Shown in pieces: positions 32,141 to 42,306 of a stretch of 64,000 nt of DNA. A program made the position numbers and the translations under genes. The stretch is taken from the NCBI GenBank assembly GCA_009823505.1, contig VZQC01006250.1:2260512-2324511 (forward strand), written 5' to 3'. The notes beneath the pieces are model-generated. The model did no database searches. It was not told where the DNA came from and saw nothing but the letters and a program-made list of their open reading frames with translations. This DNA comes from Rhizomys pruinosus. Its lineage: Eukaryota; Chordata; Mammalia; Rodentia; Spalacidae. Position 1 is the stretch's first letter. Each line of letters starts with the position of its first letter.

Positions 32141-32754
32141 AGAATTAATCCAGCTGAGCCTATCAATAATCTGGCCAAGAAGGCTGAAATCTGGCCAAGA
32201 AGGATGACCTACCCAAAGCCATGCTGAAGAGATGGGAAAAATAATTATCTCCTTAATAAGATAATATACTTTTCCTTCCCAGAAACTTCTATGTGCAGTA
32301 GCTTATGAAGCCATGGCAACACAGCTCTGTCAGGCCTGTCCTTTTCCTACTTTTCTATCTCTTTCTTTTGAATACTGGCCATTTTGTTTGGCACTCTGGC
32401 CTTTTTTACGCTTTCTCTGAAGCTACCATCCTTTAGCCATGTGGCTGTTTATTGACCTTCATTGCTCAAAACAGTGGCTTAACTCAGAAGCCATGGCTTT
32501 CTGTCTTCCTCTCCTCATTATCCTTCTTTCCCGTGGCTGTTGTCTGCCTTGCTATTTTCTCTCAAACTCTAATAAAATTGTCCTCAAGATTCTTATAGAG
32601 TCCTTTAAAAAATTCTTTTAATGACACTAAGAACATAAAGAGGACCCCTCAAAGTTTCTAGTAATATTGTGACTAATGGATGGTAAAACCAGACCATAAC
32701 CTAAGACTCCAGACTTGAAGTCTTCCCTATGAGACAGGCTTTTATCTTTTTAAT
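32141..32754. other. Unrecognised, with a 20-bp tandem repeat
   Basis: 'atctggccaagaaggctgaa' repeats in tandem at about 32169-32207. The pyrimidine-rich part at 32330-32600 with an 'ctaataaaatt' signal could be an old LTR, but I cannot support it. Confidence 0.35.
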
Positions 32755-32912
32755 TTTTTTATTTTTTGGTCTTTTTGAGACAGGGTCTCCCTGGAGGTCC
32801 AGCTGTTTTGGAACTCTCTCTGTAGACCAGGCTGGCCTCAAACTCACAGAGATCTGCCTGCCTCTGCCTCCCAAGTGCTAGGATTAAAGGCATGTGCCAC
32901 CATGCCTGGCTG
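32755..32912 (-). mobile_element. B1 SINE
   Basis: Antisense B1 of full length: 'tttttgagacagggtctccc', 'gaccaggctggcctcaaac', 'caagtgctaggattaaaggc', 'ccaccatgcctggc'. Confidence 0.95.
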
Positions 32913-33261
32913 AGACAGTCTTTTAAAAGAGAATGAAGAAACTGTTCCAAAATGTTTTTAGACCTGAGCATAGGAGCTCTCAAACCTGTCTGCATTATCT
33001 ACTCTAAACAGTTTTCTAGTAATCCATTGTCTTGATAGCTATAAGAGTTAATGAACCTGTAACTGTGTAAATTGAGTAAAGGACATTTTGCCCCTTTAAC
33101 TGTTTCCATTTCCAAAACATACCTATTTTTTTTTTCCTTTTTTTAACTTAAAAGTTTCCTTCAGTTATCAACGGTTACTCTAAAAATCAGCTATGGTGAA
33201 GAAACAGCTTTCCATGACTCATAGATTCTATATGAACACAAAACATAACAGTGTTACAGCC
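32913..33261. other. No recognisable feature
   Basis: No repeat or coding signal recognised. Confidence 0.4.
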
Positions 33262-33665
33262 TGCTTATCAACCTGCTGAAGCCCGGAAGCTGGAGAGGCA
33301 GAGCTGGGCAATCCATAGACCAACCCCCAAAGCAGCAGGATGGCCAACTGCACAGACAGCTACAAAACAGGCAGAGCTCCCACACTGATACCCAACAGTA
33401 GCAGAAGGAACAGCAGCAATCAAAAGACCAAAGAATCTACTTCCTGGAAAGTGGCAATTGTAACAGCAGACACAGCAACAAGCAGCTCAAGAGCATGGCC
33501 AGGGTAAGAACAATGTTAGTCTAACTGCTTTCTATACTCCATAGAAAAAGTAACTACAGTAACATGAACCAGATCCCAAATAACCAAATAATGCAAAACA
33601 ATGCTGCCAAAGAGTAAGAATAAGCCAAGACCAATATTAGTAAAAATAAATAATAGAGATGGAGC
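33262..33665 (+). mobile_element. Possible L1 5' region
   Basis: A purine-rich, non-AT stretch ('aggcagagctcccacactga', 'cagcagacacagcaac') resembles L1 5' untranslated sequence of older rodent elements. It ends with a 120-bp block (33545-33665) that recurs at 34490-34615. The assignment is tentative. Confidence 0.4.
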
Positions 33666-33821
33666 TGAAGTCAGGCATTCTGCCTCTATGTTAAGTCCTA
33701 TCCGGTCAAGCTCAAATGTAGTTTGGGATTTTTTTACTGTTGAGTCTTTATATGGTTTTGGTAATAGAGTAACTTTGTAAGAGTTTAGAAGTGCTCCCTG
33801 TTTCTAACTTTTTGAATAATT

Positions 33822-33970
33822 TTTTGGGGTCTTTTTGAGACAGGGTCTCCCTGTAGGCCCAGCTGGCCTGGAACTTACTCTGTAGACCAGGCTGGCCTTG
33901 AACTCACAGAGATCCGACTGCCTCTGCCTTGCAAGTGCTAGGATTAAAGGTGTGTGCCACCACGCCCTGC
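33822..33970 (-). mobile_element. B1 SINE with TSD
   Basis: Full-length antisense B1. The flanks share 'actttttgaataa' (about 33808 and 33971). Confidence 0.95.
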
Positions 33971-34069
33971 TACTTTTTGAATAACTTAAGAAGTACTGGT
34001 CATAATTCTTTGAAGATCTGCTAGAATTCTACTGTGAATTGATCTGAACCTTTTTTTTATTTATTTTGA

Positions 34070-34314
34070 TTTTTTTTTTAATTTTTTAATTTATTTTTGT
34101 ATGTGTATGAATGTACTGTCTGCATGTAGGTCTGTGCACCCGTGTCGTGCAATGCTGAGCAGGTCAGAAGAGGGTCTCGGATTCCCCTGGAACTGGAGTT
34201 CTCCTGGAATTGGAGTTACAGATGGTTCTTAGCCGCCATGTGGGTGCTGGGGATCGAACCCGGGTCCTCTGCAAGAGCAGTCAGTGCTCTTAACCACTAG
34301 GCTATCTCTCCAGC
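34070..34314 (-). mobile_element. Young B2 SINE
   Basis: A reversed full-length B2 with the duplicated module. Approximate flanking 'ctattttgat'/'ttattttgat' supports insertion into the antisense L1. Confidence 0.94.
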
Positions 34315-34734
34315 CCCTATTTTGATATTTCAATATCCTTATTTGTTATATGTATCTTTAAGGTGTTGCTCTCTTTTTGGTTTAACTTTATTGGCTCAGT
34401 TGAATCTAGAAATTTGCTCATTTCTTTTAGGTTTCAAACTTAATGGAGCATATGCTTTTAAAATAAATATTTCATTATAATCTGGCAAAAAAAAAGTAAC
34501 TACAGTAAAATAAAATTAACCAGATCCCCAACAAATAACCAAATGATGCAACACAATTGCTGCCAAAAAGTAAGAATAAACCAAACCCAATATTAGTAGA
34601 AAGAGAATAAAGATCAGAACTGAAGTTAATTAAATGGAAATCAAAAAAGAATGCAAGAATCAATGAAACATCTTTGAAAATATCAAACAAGAGGACAAAC
34701 TCTTTATCAAACTTAACAAAAGAAAAAAAGACTC

Positions 34735-34962
34735 GGGCTGGAGAGATGGCCTAGTGGTTAAGAGCACCAACTGCTCTTGCAGAGGACCTGGGTTCTATCC
34801 CCAGCATCCACATGGCGGCTAAGAACTGTCTTTAACTCCAGTTCCAGGGGAATCCGACACCCTCTTCTGACCTCTGAGGCATTGCACAACACGGGTGCAC
34901 CAATCTACATGCAGACAGTACACTCAGACACATCCGAAAATAAATTTTAAAAAAATTAAAAA
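34735..34962 (+). mobile_element. B2 SINE with TSD, older form
   Basis: A complete B2 with one 'aactccagttccagggg' unit. The flanks share 'aaaagaaaa-aagactc'. It is inserted in the old L1. Confidence 0.95.
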
Positions 34963-35116
34963 AAAAGAAAAGAAGACTCAAATCAATTCATGTTAGAAAT
35001 GAAAAAGCGGATGTAACAGATAATCTTGAAATCCAGAGGACCATTAGGAAATGTTTTGAAAATAATACTCTAATGAACTGAAAAATTTTAGAAGAAATGT
35101 AAAAATTTCTAGATAT

Positions 35117-35371
35117 GGGCTGGAGAGATGGCCTAGCGGTTAAGAGCGCCGACCGCTCTTACAGAGGACCCGGGTTCGATCCCCAGCACCCACATGGCGG
35201 CTGAAAACCGTCTGAAACTCCAATTCCAGGAGAACTCCAGTTCCAGGGGAATCCGAGACCCTCTTCTGACCTCCGCGGCATTGCACGACATGGGTGCACA
35301 AACCTGCATGCAGACAGTACATTCATACACATACAGAAATAAATAAAATTAAATAAAAAAAAATTAAAAAA
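35117..35371 (+). mobile_element. Young B2 SINE with perfect TSD
   Basis: The TSD 'aaatttctagatat' is at 35103-35116 and 35372-35385. The duplicated module is at 35216-35232 and 35233-35249. Its CpGs are largely intact, so it is young. Confidence 0.98.
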
Positions 35372-35407
35372 AAATTTCTAGATATGCATGATATACCAAA
35401 TGAAACC

Positions 35408-35412
<5 letters not shown>

Positions 35413-35446
<34 letters not shown>
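35413..35446. repeat. (AT)n microsatellite
   Basis: Pure AT repeat inside the old L1. Confidence 0.96.
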
Positions 35447-35449
<3 letters not shown>

Positions 35450-35558
35450 GAACTATAGCAAGCAATGAAATCAAAATCATAATAGTTTTACAACAAAGAA
35501 AAGCAGAAGACCTAGGTAAGTTACTACTGAATTCAATCAGCCTTTTAAAAAGGAACTA

Positions 35559-35562
<4 letters not shown>

Positions 35563-35596
<34 letters not shown>

Positions 35597-36105
35597 CAAG
35601 TTGGAGAGAACAACAATAAAAGAACTGGGGGAAAAAATAATGATTGAAACAGTGAAGTTCTCCCAAAAACAATAAGCCTCTGCTTTGGAGGAAAAAAAAA
35701 AACTTCTGCAAAGACTCAGAAAAAGATGCAAGACATGTATGGCAGAGTACAGGAACTCAGGTGGGGTGGGGGGCATGGAAAGGGAAGTGACTCTAAAATC
35801 AATTGAGAAATGATATACGATGTATGGAAATAATTTATAACAATAATATTTTTTTTAGTTTTATTTATTTTTGTATGTGTATGAATGTACTGTCTGCATG
35901 TAGGTTTGTGCACCCGTGTCATGCAATGCCACGGAGGTCAGAAGAGGGTCTCGGATTCCCCTGGAACTGGAGTTCTCCTGGAATTGGAGTTACAGACGGT
36001 TTTCAGCCGCCATGTGGGTGCTGGGGATTGAACCCAGGTCCTCTGCAAGAGCAGTCGGCACTCTTAACTGCTAGGCTATCTCTCCAGCCCCAATAATAAT
36101 AAAAT
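35563..36105 (+). mobile_element. Younger L1 3' end inserted in old L1
   Basis: A 20-bp perfect TSD, 'ttttaaaaaggaactaatat', lies at 35543-35562 and 36106-36125. The insert begins with (GT)n (35565-35590). It contains the L1 3' UTR order shared with 15500-15650 ('gatgcaagacatgtatggc', a G-rich tract at about 35761-35785, 'gagaaatgatatacga') and itself holds a B2. Confidence 0.88.
35851..36090 (-). mobile_element. Young B2 SINE inside L1 3' end
   Basis: A reversed full-length B2 of the duplicated-module type, flanked by 'caataatatt'/'caataataat'. It is the innermost level of a three-level nest. Confidence 0.95.
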
Positions 36106-36293
36106 TTTTAAAAAGGAACTAATATCAATGTTCCTTAAACTACTCCATAAAGTAGAAGGGAAAAGAATGGTCCCAAATATATTCTACAAACTCAACATTT
36201 CCTTGATATCAAAATGATTAAAGACACAATATCAAAAAAGAAAATCTGACCAATTAACATAAACTTAAAATTTCTCATTAAAAATGTTGCAAA

Positions 36294-36562
36294 CTCCCAG
36301 CCGTGGAGGAGCAAGCCTTGAATCCAGCACTGGCACTGGCAGAGAGGCAGAGAGAGAAGCAGAAAGAGGAGGAAAGAGGCAGAGAGAGGGAGAGAAAGAG
36401 GGAGGGATAGAGAGACAGAGAGAGAGACACAGAGAAAGAGAGAGAGATACAGAGAGGCAGAGACAGAGGCAGGCAGATCTCTGTGTATTTGAGGCTAGCC
36501 TGATCTACAAAATGAATTATAACCTAGCTAGGGCTACATAGTTAGATCCTGTCTCAAAAAAA
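36294..36562 (+). mobile_element. B1-like SINE with internal GA expansion
   Basis: The B1 start ('cccagccgtggaggagcaag', 'tgaatccagcact') is separated from the B1 end ('gcaggcagatctctgtgta', 'cctgtctcaaaaaa') by about 130 bp of GAGA/CAGA repeat (36335-36465). Confidence 0.75.
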
Positions 36563-36935
36563 TAGTCACACAAGAGCAAAAATAAAGACAACAACAATGA
36601 TGACAACATCACCCAAACCCAGAAAAACAAGAAGCAACAACAAAAAAGTTTTGCAAACTAGAAAGACAAAGATGGTTTAACATACACCAATCAATGCATA
36701 CAATAGAGCATGTGTTTTAATCAATGTAGAAATTCTTTGTTAAACATTCCTTTAAAATAAAAGTCCTATAAAATTAGGAGGAGTTAAGTCATAATATATT
36801 AAAGGCTACATACAACAAAACTATAACCAAAATTATATTTGAAAGCATTTCCTATAAAATCTGTAAAGACACAAAGATATCCCCCCTCACCATTCTTATT
36901 CAACACAGTGTCTGAAATAATAGTTGTAGCAATTA

Positions 36936-36978
<43 letters not shown>

Positions 36979-36980
36979 AA
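36936..36980. repeat. (AAAT)n tetranucleotide repeat
   Basis: About eleven AAAT units inside the old L1. Confidence 0.97.
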
Positions 36981-37411
36981 GAATTAGGAAAAGAAAAGCA
37001 ACTACCCGGGCTTGCAAATGATGTGACCCTAGAAAGTCTACCAGAAGACTCTTCATTCTGATAAAGTATTATAACGAAGTATTATAATATGGAAACAAAC
37101 TGAAAAAATTGGTACCTTTTTTATAAACCAATAATGAACTCTTTGAAAAAGTCAAAAAAGCAAAAAACATTCCTAATAGCCTCAAAAAAACATCAAGGAC
37201 CTAACTTAATAAAAAATGTCGAGGACCTCCATAATGAAAACTATAAAGTACCGAGAAACTGAAGACACTGTAAGATAGAAAGATCTCCCATGTTCATGGA
37301 TTGGCAGAGTTAATTTTACAAGAGTGACCCTAATACCAAAAGTTATCTGAAGATTCAATGCAGTCTCCATCAAACTTTCAATGGAATTAATCATAGAAAT
37401 AGAAATAAAAA

Positions 37412-37440
37412 GGGACTAGAGAGATGGCTCAGTGGTTAAG
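37412..37440 (+). mobile_element. 29-bp B2 5' fragment between direct repeats
   Basis: Only the B2 head 'gggactagagagatggctca' plus 'gtggttaag' is present. A 20-21-nt block ('gaaatagaaataaaaaggga', one extra A in the right copy) lies at 37396-37415 and 37440-37460. There is no B box, SINE body or SINE tail. Confidence 0.8.
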
Positions 37441-37715
37441 AAATAGAAATAAAAAAGGGAATGGAAGAAGCACAGTATCTGACTTCACACTAGAAGATGG
37501 ATCCTAACAATAAAAACAGCCTGGTGTTATGTATAAGGTAGACATACAAATAGAAGTTCCAGAAATGAGCCCATGAAACTACAGTCATCTGATTTTTGGC
37601 AAAGTTGTCCAACATGTACATCAAAAAGAGCCTCTTTAACAAGTGATATTGACAAAACCAGTTATCTACATAATTTACCAATCTCTATCTCTCACTTAGT
37701 ACAAAAACAATTCAA

Positions 37716-37755
37716 AATGGATTAATAACCCTAAAAATGGATTAATAACCCTAAA
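37716..37755. repeat. 20-bp tandem duplication in L1
   Basis: 'aatggattaataaccctaaa' occurs twice in tandem. Confidence 0.9.
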
Positions 37756-38150
37756 GAAATCCTGAAATTTTGACACAACTACAGAAAAATACAGAGGAAA
37801 CATTTCAAGATGTACATAGGCATGAGCAATGATTTCCTAAATAGTTCTTGAATAGGCTCAGGAAATAACAGCAAGAACTGACAAGTGGGATTATGTCATA
37901 TTAAAATGCTTCTGCACAACAACTAAATGAAAAGACAACCTACCCAAAGAAGATCAATATCCAAAGCATGTAATATCCAAAACAAATGAACGGAATATAC
38001 ATTTGAAGTAGTACTAATATCCAATAAATACACACAAAAAATTTTCAGTATCTTTAGCCATCAGGGAAATGCAAATCAAAACTACACTGAGATTCCACTT
38101 TACTCTAGTCAGAGCAATTACATAAGTTCTGAGTTAAGGTCACATTTACT

Positions 38151-38504
38151 GGAAAGGAAGAAGTAAAATTGTCTTTATTACTGTGAATGCAAGCAATCTT
38201 AAGCATTTTATAAAGTTTTGTTAGAATTAAGTCGATACCTGAATTTATGCTAATAGCAAAGAAGATTAAATATACAAAAGACTTTTATTTATATGTACAA
38301 GCAAATAATTGGATTGCATATTAATCTGTATTTTCATATGTTAAAAAGTAATAGAAGGAACATGTAACTTCTTAATTTATGCAAACTAAAAGAAACAAAA
38401 TCCATAAATGCAAAGACACTATAACAACTGCATGAAAAGAAGTTATTACACAATGTTCAATCAGTTCACTACTGATAGATAAGAAACTGAATTTTGTTTG
38501 AATT
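38151..38504. other. No recognisable feature
   Basis: AT-rich, nothing recognised. Confidence 0.4.
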
Positions 38505-38587
38505 TGATCAAATTACATCACATATCCCACAACCACCTTTAACTCCAGGTCCAGGGAATCTGACCCTCCTATTGGCCCATGTGACAT

Positions 38588-38623
<36 letters not shown>

Positions 38624-38690
38624 ACACACACACACACACATACACGTCTATTATATACACATATACACAAAAATAAATCTTTAAATGAAT
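38505..38690 (+). mobile_element. B2 3' portion with (CA)n
   Basis: 'acctttaactccaggtccag' and 'ggaatctgaccctcctat' are B2 3' body. An expanded CA array (38591-38640) and an A-rich end follow. The 5' head is missing or unrecognisable. Confidence 0.75.
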
Positions 38691-39317
38691 GACATTACAT
38701 TATACTGAATATGAAAGTGAGTTTAGACATAGATATCCTAATCCATAAAATAAATATTATCTGGTTTTAAAACAAGTGATATCATTTATTTTTTTAAAGA
38801 TGTAGATAAAATATCATTTTTGTCTAGAAAAGAATTTATACCTTACCTACCTTACCATTCAGATGACTAGAAGACAATATTGTGAAAACTAACTTTCACT
38901 TAACTTAGAGTGCAGAAACAAACTGGTAAGGATGGAGCACTGGGGAACTTTTTATTGGCAGAGAGAACGTTTTGAGTAAACACAAGAAACTTTGGGGTCC
39001 AGAATTAGGATTTTAAAAGGCTGTCCTTACATCTACAAAATATTCAATAGAAAATTGGTTTATATCACCAGGTCACCACTCAAACACAGCTGGAGAAAAC
39101 TGTATGCTTTCTTATGCCCAATGAAGAGTTAACCTTATTTTTTATTTTAATGACATAAATATTTTAATCTAAACATATGGTTCCTGCCCATCCACCAACT
39201 TTCCTACCCTCCATGAAACCTACAAAATCCTTCACATTTTTTTTGTTTCCTCACTGACTATTTGGTTATACAATTCTTTATAGCTTTTATTTTTCTCAGT
39301 GTTGTGTGTTTGTTTTT
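38691..39317. other. No recognisable feature
   Basis: AT-rich sequence without a repeat I can name. Confidence 0.4.
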
Positions 39318-39375
39318 ATCCTGGGGATAAAATGCACATGCTAAGCAAGTACTCTACCACTAACCTACATATCCA
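39318..39375 (-). mobile_element. ID-like fragment
   Basis: Read on the minus strand it gives 'tagtggtagagtacttgctt' and 'agcatgtgcatttt', the ID core, ending 'atccccagg'. Diverged. Confidence 0.6.
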
Positions 39376-39636
39376 TATATGGATAATATCAGAGAATTAA
39401 CTTTAACTATGTGTATCTAGTAGAAACAGTTTCACATATTATCTACCTCGAATTTTAAGGTTTACTATAATTCTCTAAGAATAGAATTACAATGTCATAA
39501 TCAAGTCATATTTGTATATTTATACATAGCCTCACAAAATGATTAAGAATGTATGTATATTTTATAGTAGTTTTGCTGTGATTATATAATTATATATTCA
39601 CATACTATATAATTAACTCATTTAAAGTGTTTAATT
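39376..39636. other. No recognisable feature
   Basis: AT-rich, nothing recognised. Confidence 0.4.
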
Positions 39637-40240
39637 GTGGGGCCAGCAAGATGACCCAGTGGGTAGTACTTGCCACCAAGCCTGACAACCTGAGTTCAAT
39701 CCCTGAAACCCACAAGGTGGAAGAGAACTGACTCCAAGTTGCCCTATGTGCTGGATAGCTTTAGTGTCAACTTGACACACCTGGGTTGAGGGAGCCTCAA
39801 TTGGGGAATTGGCTCCATTGGACTGGCCTGTGGCCACATCTGTGGAGTACTGTCTTGATTGTTGAGCAATGTGGGAGGGCCCAGCCCACTATGGGTGGTG
39901 CCATCCTGGGCAGGTTGTTGTGTACCGTATAAGAGGGCAGGCTGGACATGGGCCAGGGGAGCAAGCCAGTAAACAGCATTCCTCCATGGCCTGTGCTTCA
40001 GCTCCTGCCTCCAGGTTCCTGCCCTGAGTTCCTGCCTTGGGCTCCCTAAGTGGTGAACTGTGACCCAGGAGATGTAAGCTGAATAAACCTTTTCCTCCCC
40101 AAGTTGGTGTTGGTCAGAGTATTTTGTCACAGCAATGGAAGACAAACTAGAACAGCCTATGACTTCTACACACATATGATGGCATGCGTGTATACATATA
40201 TATGCACAAACACACATGTGCTAAGTAAATAAATGTAATT
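39637..40240 (+). mobile_element. B3 SINE split by an LTR-like element
   Basis: The first half (39637-39748) has 'ggggccagcaagatgaccca', 'gagttcaatccctgaaaccc' and 'actccaagttgccc'. The second half (40155-40240) continues with 'tgacttctacacacatatg' and an A-rich end. The interruption is a 406-bp element. Confidence 0.85.
39749..40154 (+). mobile_element. Probable solo LTR (family uncertain)
   Basis: It starts TG and ends CA ('tgctggatagc' to 'aaactagaaca'). It is flanked by 'cctatg' on both sides (39743-39748, 40156-40161, with one extra G on the right). It contains a TATA-like 'gtataagag' (about 39927) and AATAAA (about 40082), so it has the layout of an LTR. The same family occurs at 6722-7100 and perhaps 13012-13609. 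A 157-codon antisense frame across it has no protein signature. Confidence 0.65.
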
Positions 40241-40269
40241 TTAAAATGTATATTTCAATAATTTTAGTC

Positions 40270-40625
40270 TACAGAGTTGTATAATTGCCAAGTTGTAAAC
40301 ATTGCCAATTTTTAGGACATTTTTTGTCACCCTCGGAAGAAATCCTATACCCTTTATCAGTCAGTCATCTCTTCCCAAGCCTGCAGCCTAAGAAAACACT
40401 GATCAAACTTTTGTCTCTTGGTTTGCCTATTCTAGGAATTTCATATAAATGGAATCACATGCATTTTTTTTACTAACTGGCATTTTGCCTAGTATAATAT
40501 TTAAAGGTACCACAGCACACAGGTTGTATCCATCTCCCCTTTTTTGGCCCAATAATAATTTTTTGTACAGATATATAAATTTATATTCATATATTTATCA
40601 GCATATAGGCACTTGGCTTGTGCTC
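40270..40625 (-). mobile_element. Old L1 3' region, antisense
   Basis: 'gtttgcctattctaggaatt', 'tcatataaatggaatcacat' and 'gcctagtataatatttaa' are reversed landmarks of old mammalian L1 3' sequence, as at 26345. Confidence 0.65.
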
Positions 40626-40637
40626 TCTTAATATTCA

Positions 40638-40730
40638 GCTGGATGGAGATGTAGCTCAATGGTAGAACCCTTGCTTGTTATGTGCAGTTGATCTCCAGGA
40701 TTTGACCCCTGAGAAAAATAAAAGCTACAA
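40638..40730 (+). mobile_element. ID SINE, diverged
   Basis: 'ctggatggagatgtagctca' and 'atggtagaacccttgcttg' match the tRNA-like ID core, with A-rich sequence behind. Confidence 0.75.
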
Positions 40731-40919
40731 AGAACTGTATAAACAGAAAGTTAATAAGGAAACAAAAAAAATGTGAAGGATGCTGTACATTTTAGGGAAG
40801 GTAGGAAAGTTAGTGGCTGGCAGGAACCACATACTGCATGAATCTTCTGGCTATTATGCTTATGCTAATAAAGCTTACATTAAAGCTGATGATAGGGTTT
40901 TTGTGGGAGTCTTTTGTTT

Positions 40920-41083
40920 CTTGTTTGATTGCTTAGTTTGTTTTTGAGACAAGGTTTCCCTGTAGCACCAGCTGGGCTGGAACTCTCAGTATGACCAGGC
41001 TGGCCTCAATCTCACAGACATTTTTTGCCTGCCTTGGCTTCCTGAGTGCTGGGACAAAAGGTGTGTGCCATCATGCCTGGTAA
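40920..41083 (-). mobile_element. B1 SINE
   Basis: Antisense B1: 'tttttgagacaaggtttccc', 'gaccaggctggcctcaatct', 'gagtgctgggacaaaaggtg'. Confidence 0.92.
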
Positions 41084-41169
41084 CCTAAGGAAATGTTCTT
41101 CTGGCCCTAGTTGCTGAGCATTATATCATGACACAGAAGTGGGTTTTCTTGTAATCTCAAATTTTTTTC

Positions 41170-41405
41170 GGTCTTTTCAAAAGATTATGTGGTTTTTATC
41201 CTTATTCTATAAGCGGGCTGTATTAATTTGTCAGTTTTCAATGTAACATCAACCTTGCATTCCTGAGATAAATCCCACTTGTTCAAAGTGTATAATCCCT
41301 TTTATTCATTATTGGATTCAATCTCTGAGCATTTCTCAGGTATTTAAAAGTGGTGTTGGTAATAGTTCTTTCCTGTGATACCTCTGGTTTTTGATACTAG
41401 AATTA
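41170..41405 (-). mobile_element. Old L1 ORF2 fragment, antisense
   Basis: 'catcaaccttgcattcctga', 'gataaatcccacttgttcaa' and 'gtataatcccttttattcat' are well-known reversed L1 RT-region landmarks. Confidence 0.75.
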
Positions 41406-42008
41406 CATGTTTAACTTAAAATCTTAATTAGCAAAGTACAAAAACTACTGTGGAGTCTCATAAGTTTGTTTATACAACTAATTCTATATACATGTGTGAT
41501 ATCTATCTCAAGAAAATGACATTTTATAAAGGTTATGTATGATTAATAAGTACATATTAAAACTAGGAAGATTCACAGATATTACTATTTCAGCATGCAA
41601 TACATACACCTAAGGTATAATTAAGAATATAAGTCAATTATTTATAACATAAAGAATACTAAATAGATATGGCACCTAAACTAAAATAAAAATGTTCAAA
41701 CATTTTCATACTTTGTCAAACCTACACTTTAAGTTAGGGATATAATGCCTCCATTTGAAAAACAAAAGCTTATTTTTAGCAAAGTAGAGTTTTAGCTTTG
41801 AGTACTACAAAAGTGTTAAAATGACAACAGTACATTTACGACGTGCAGCATGAGAAAATACTACAATGAATCCAGATGTCTCTGTCTCTCTGTCTCCCTT
41901 CTTCCCTCCCTCTTTCTCTCTTAATCACAGAGACCCCTTAATGGCACAAAGCATTTTCAGTGGCGGAAATCATTAATATTAAATAGAAGTCAAGAAAATA
42001 GTTGTTTT
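41406..42008. other. No recognisable feature
   Basis: AT-rich, with a CT-rich patch at about 41878-41921. Confidence 0.4.
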
Positions 42009-42028
42009 GAAAGTTACAATAAATGCCT

Positions 42029-42286
42029 GGGGGCTGGAGAGATGGCCTAGCGGCTAAGAGCGCCGACTGCTCTTGCAGAGGACCCGGGTTCGATCCCCAG
42101 CACCCACATGGCGGCTGAGAATCGTCTGAAGCTCCAGTTCCAGGAGAACTCCAGTTCCAGGGGAATCCGACACCCTCTTCTGAACTCCACGGCATTGCAC
42201 GACACGGGTGCACAGACTTGCATGCAGACAGTACATTCGTACACATACAGAAATAAATAAAATTAATAAAAAAAAATTAAAAAAAA
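42029..42286 (+). mobile_element. Young B2 SINE with 20-bp TSD
   Basis: The TSD 'gaaagttacaataaatgcct' is perfect at 42009-42028 and 42287-42306. The body is full length, CpG-rich and of the duplicated-module type. Confidence 0.98.
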
Positions 42287-42306
42287 GAAAGTTACAATAA
42301 ATGCCT

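Larger units (their letters stand above)
33715..34485 (-). mobile_element. Old L1 ORF2 fragment, antisense, with SINEs
   Basis: Reversed ORF2 landmarks: 'gtactggtcataattctttg', 'tgctagaattctactgtgaa', 'gaatctagaaatttgctcat' and 'tcttttaggtttcaaac'. A B1 and a B2 interrupt it. It lies between two copies of a plus-strand block. Confidence 0.7.
34486..38150 (+). mobile_element. Old L1 ORF2 remnant with nested insertions
   Basis: Plus-strand ORF2 pieces can be followed in order. These are a KKNARINETS-like linker (34640), a KADVTDNLEIQR-like segment (35005), RT-region sequence (36830-37400, e.g. 'ccattcttattcaacacagt' and 'gcttgcaaatgatgtgaccc') and the 3' third ('agcctggtgttatg', 'acaagtgggattatg', 'catcagggaaatgcaaatca', to about 38110). 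It is interrupted by B2 copies, a younger L1 3' end, a GA-rich B1, a (AAAT)n tract and a tiny B2 fragment. Badly degraded. Confidence 0.7.

Noticed and set aside
32330..32600. Pyrimidine-rich stretch with 'ctaataaaatt' as a possible LTR
   Set aside because: No TG/CA ends, no TSD and no second copy in the window.
33262..33500. Possible exon ending at 'ccagggtaagaa', a splice-donor-like site
   Set aside because: The frames contain stops, and the sequence better resembles an old L1 5' region. No acceptor or conservation evidence.
39744..40217. 157-codon minus-strand frame
   Set aside because: It covers the LTR-like element and B3 remnants and has no domain. Open by chance in a GC-richer repeat.
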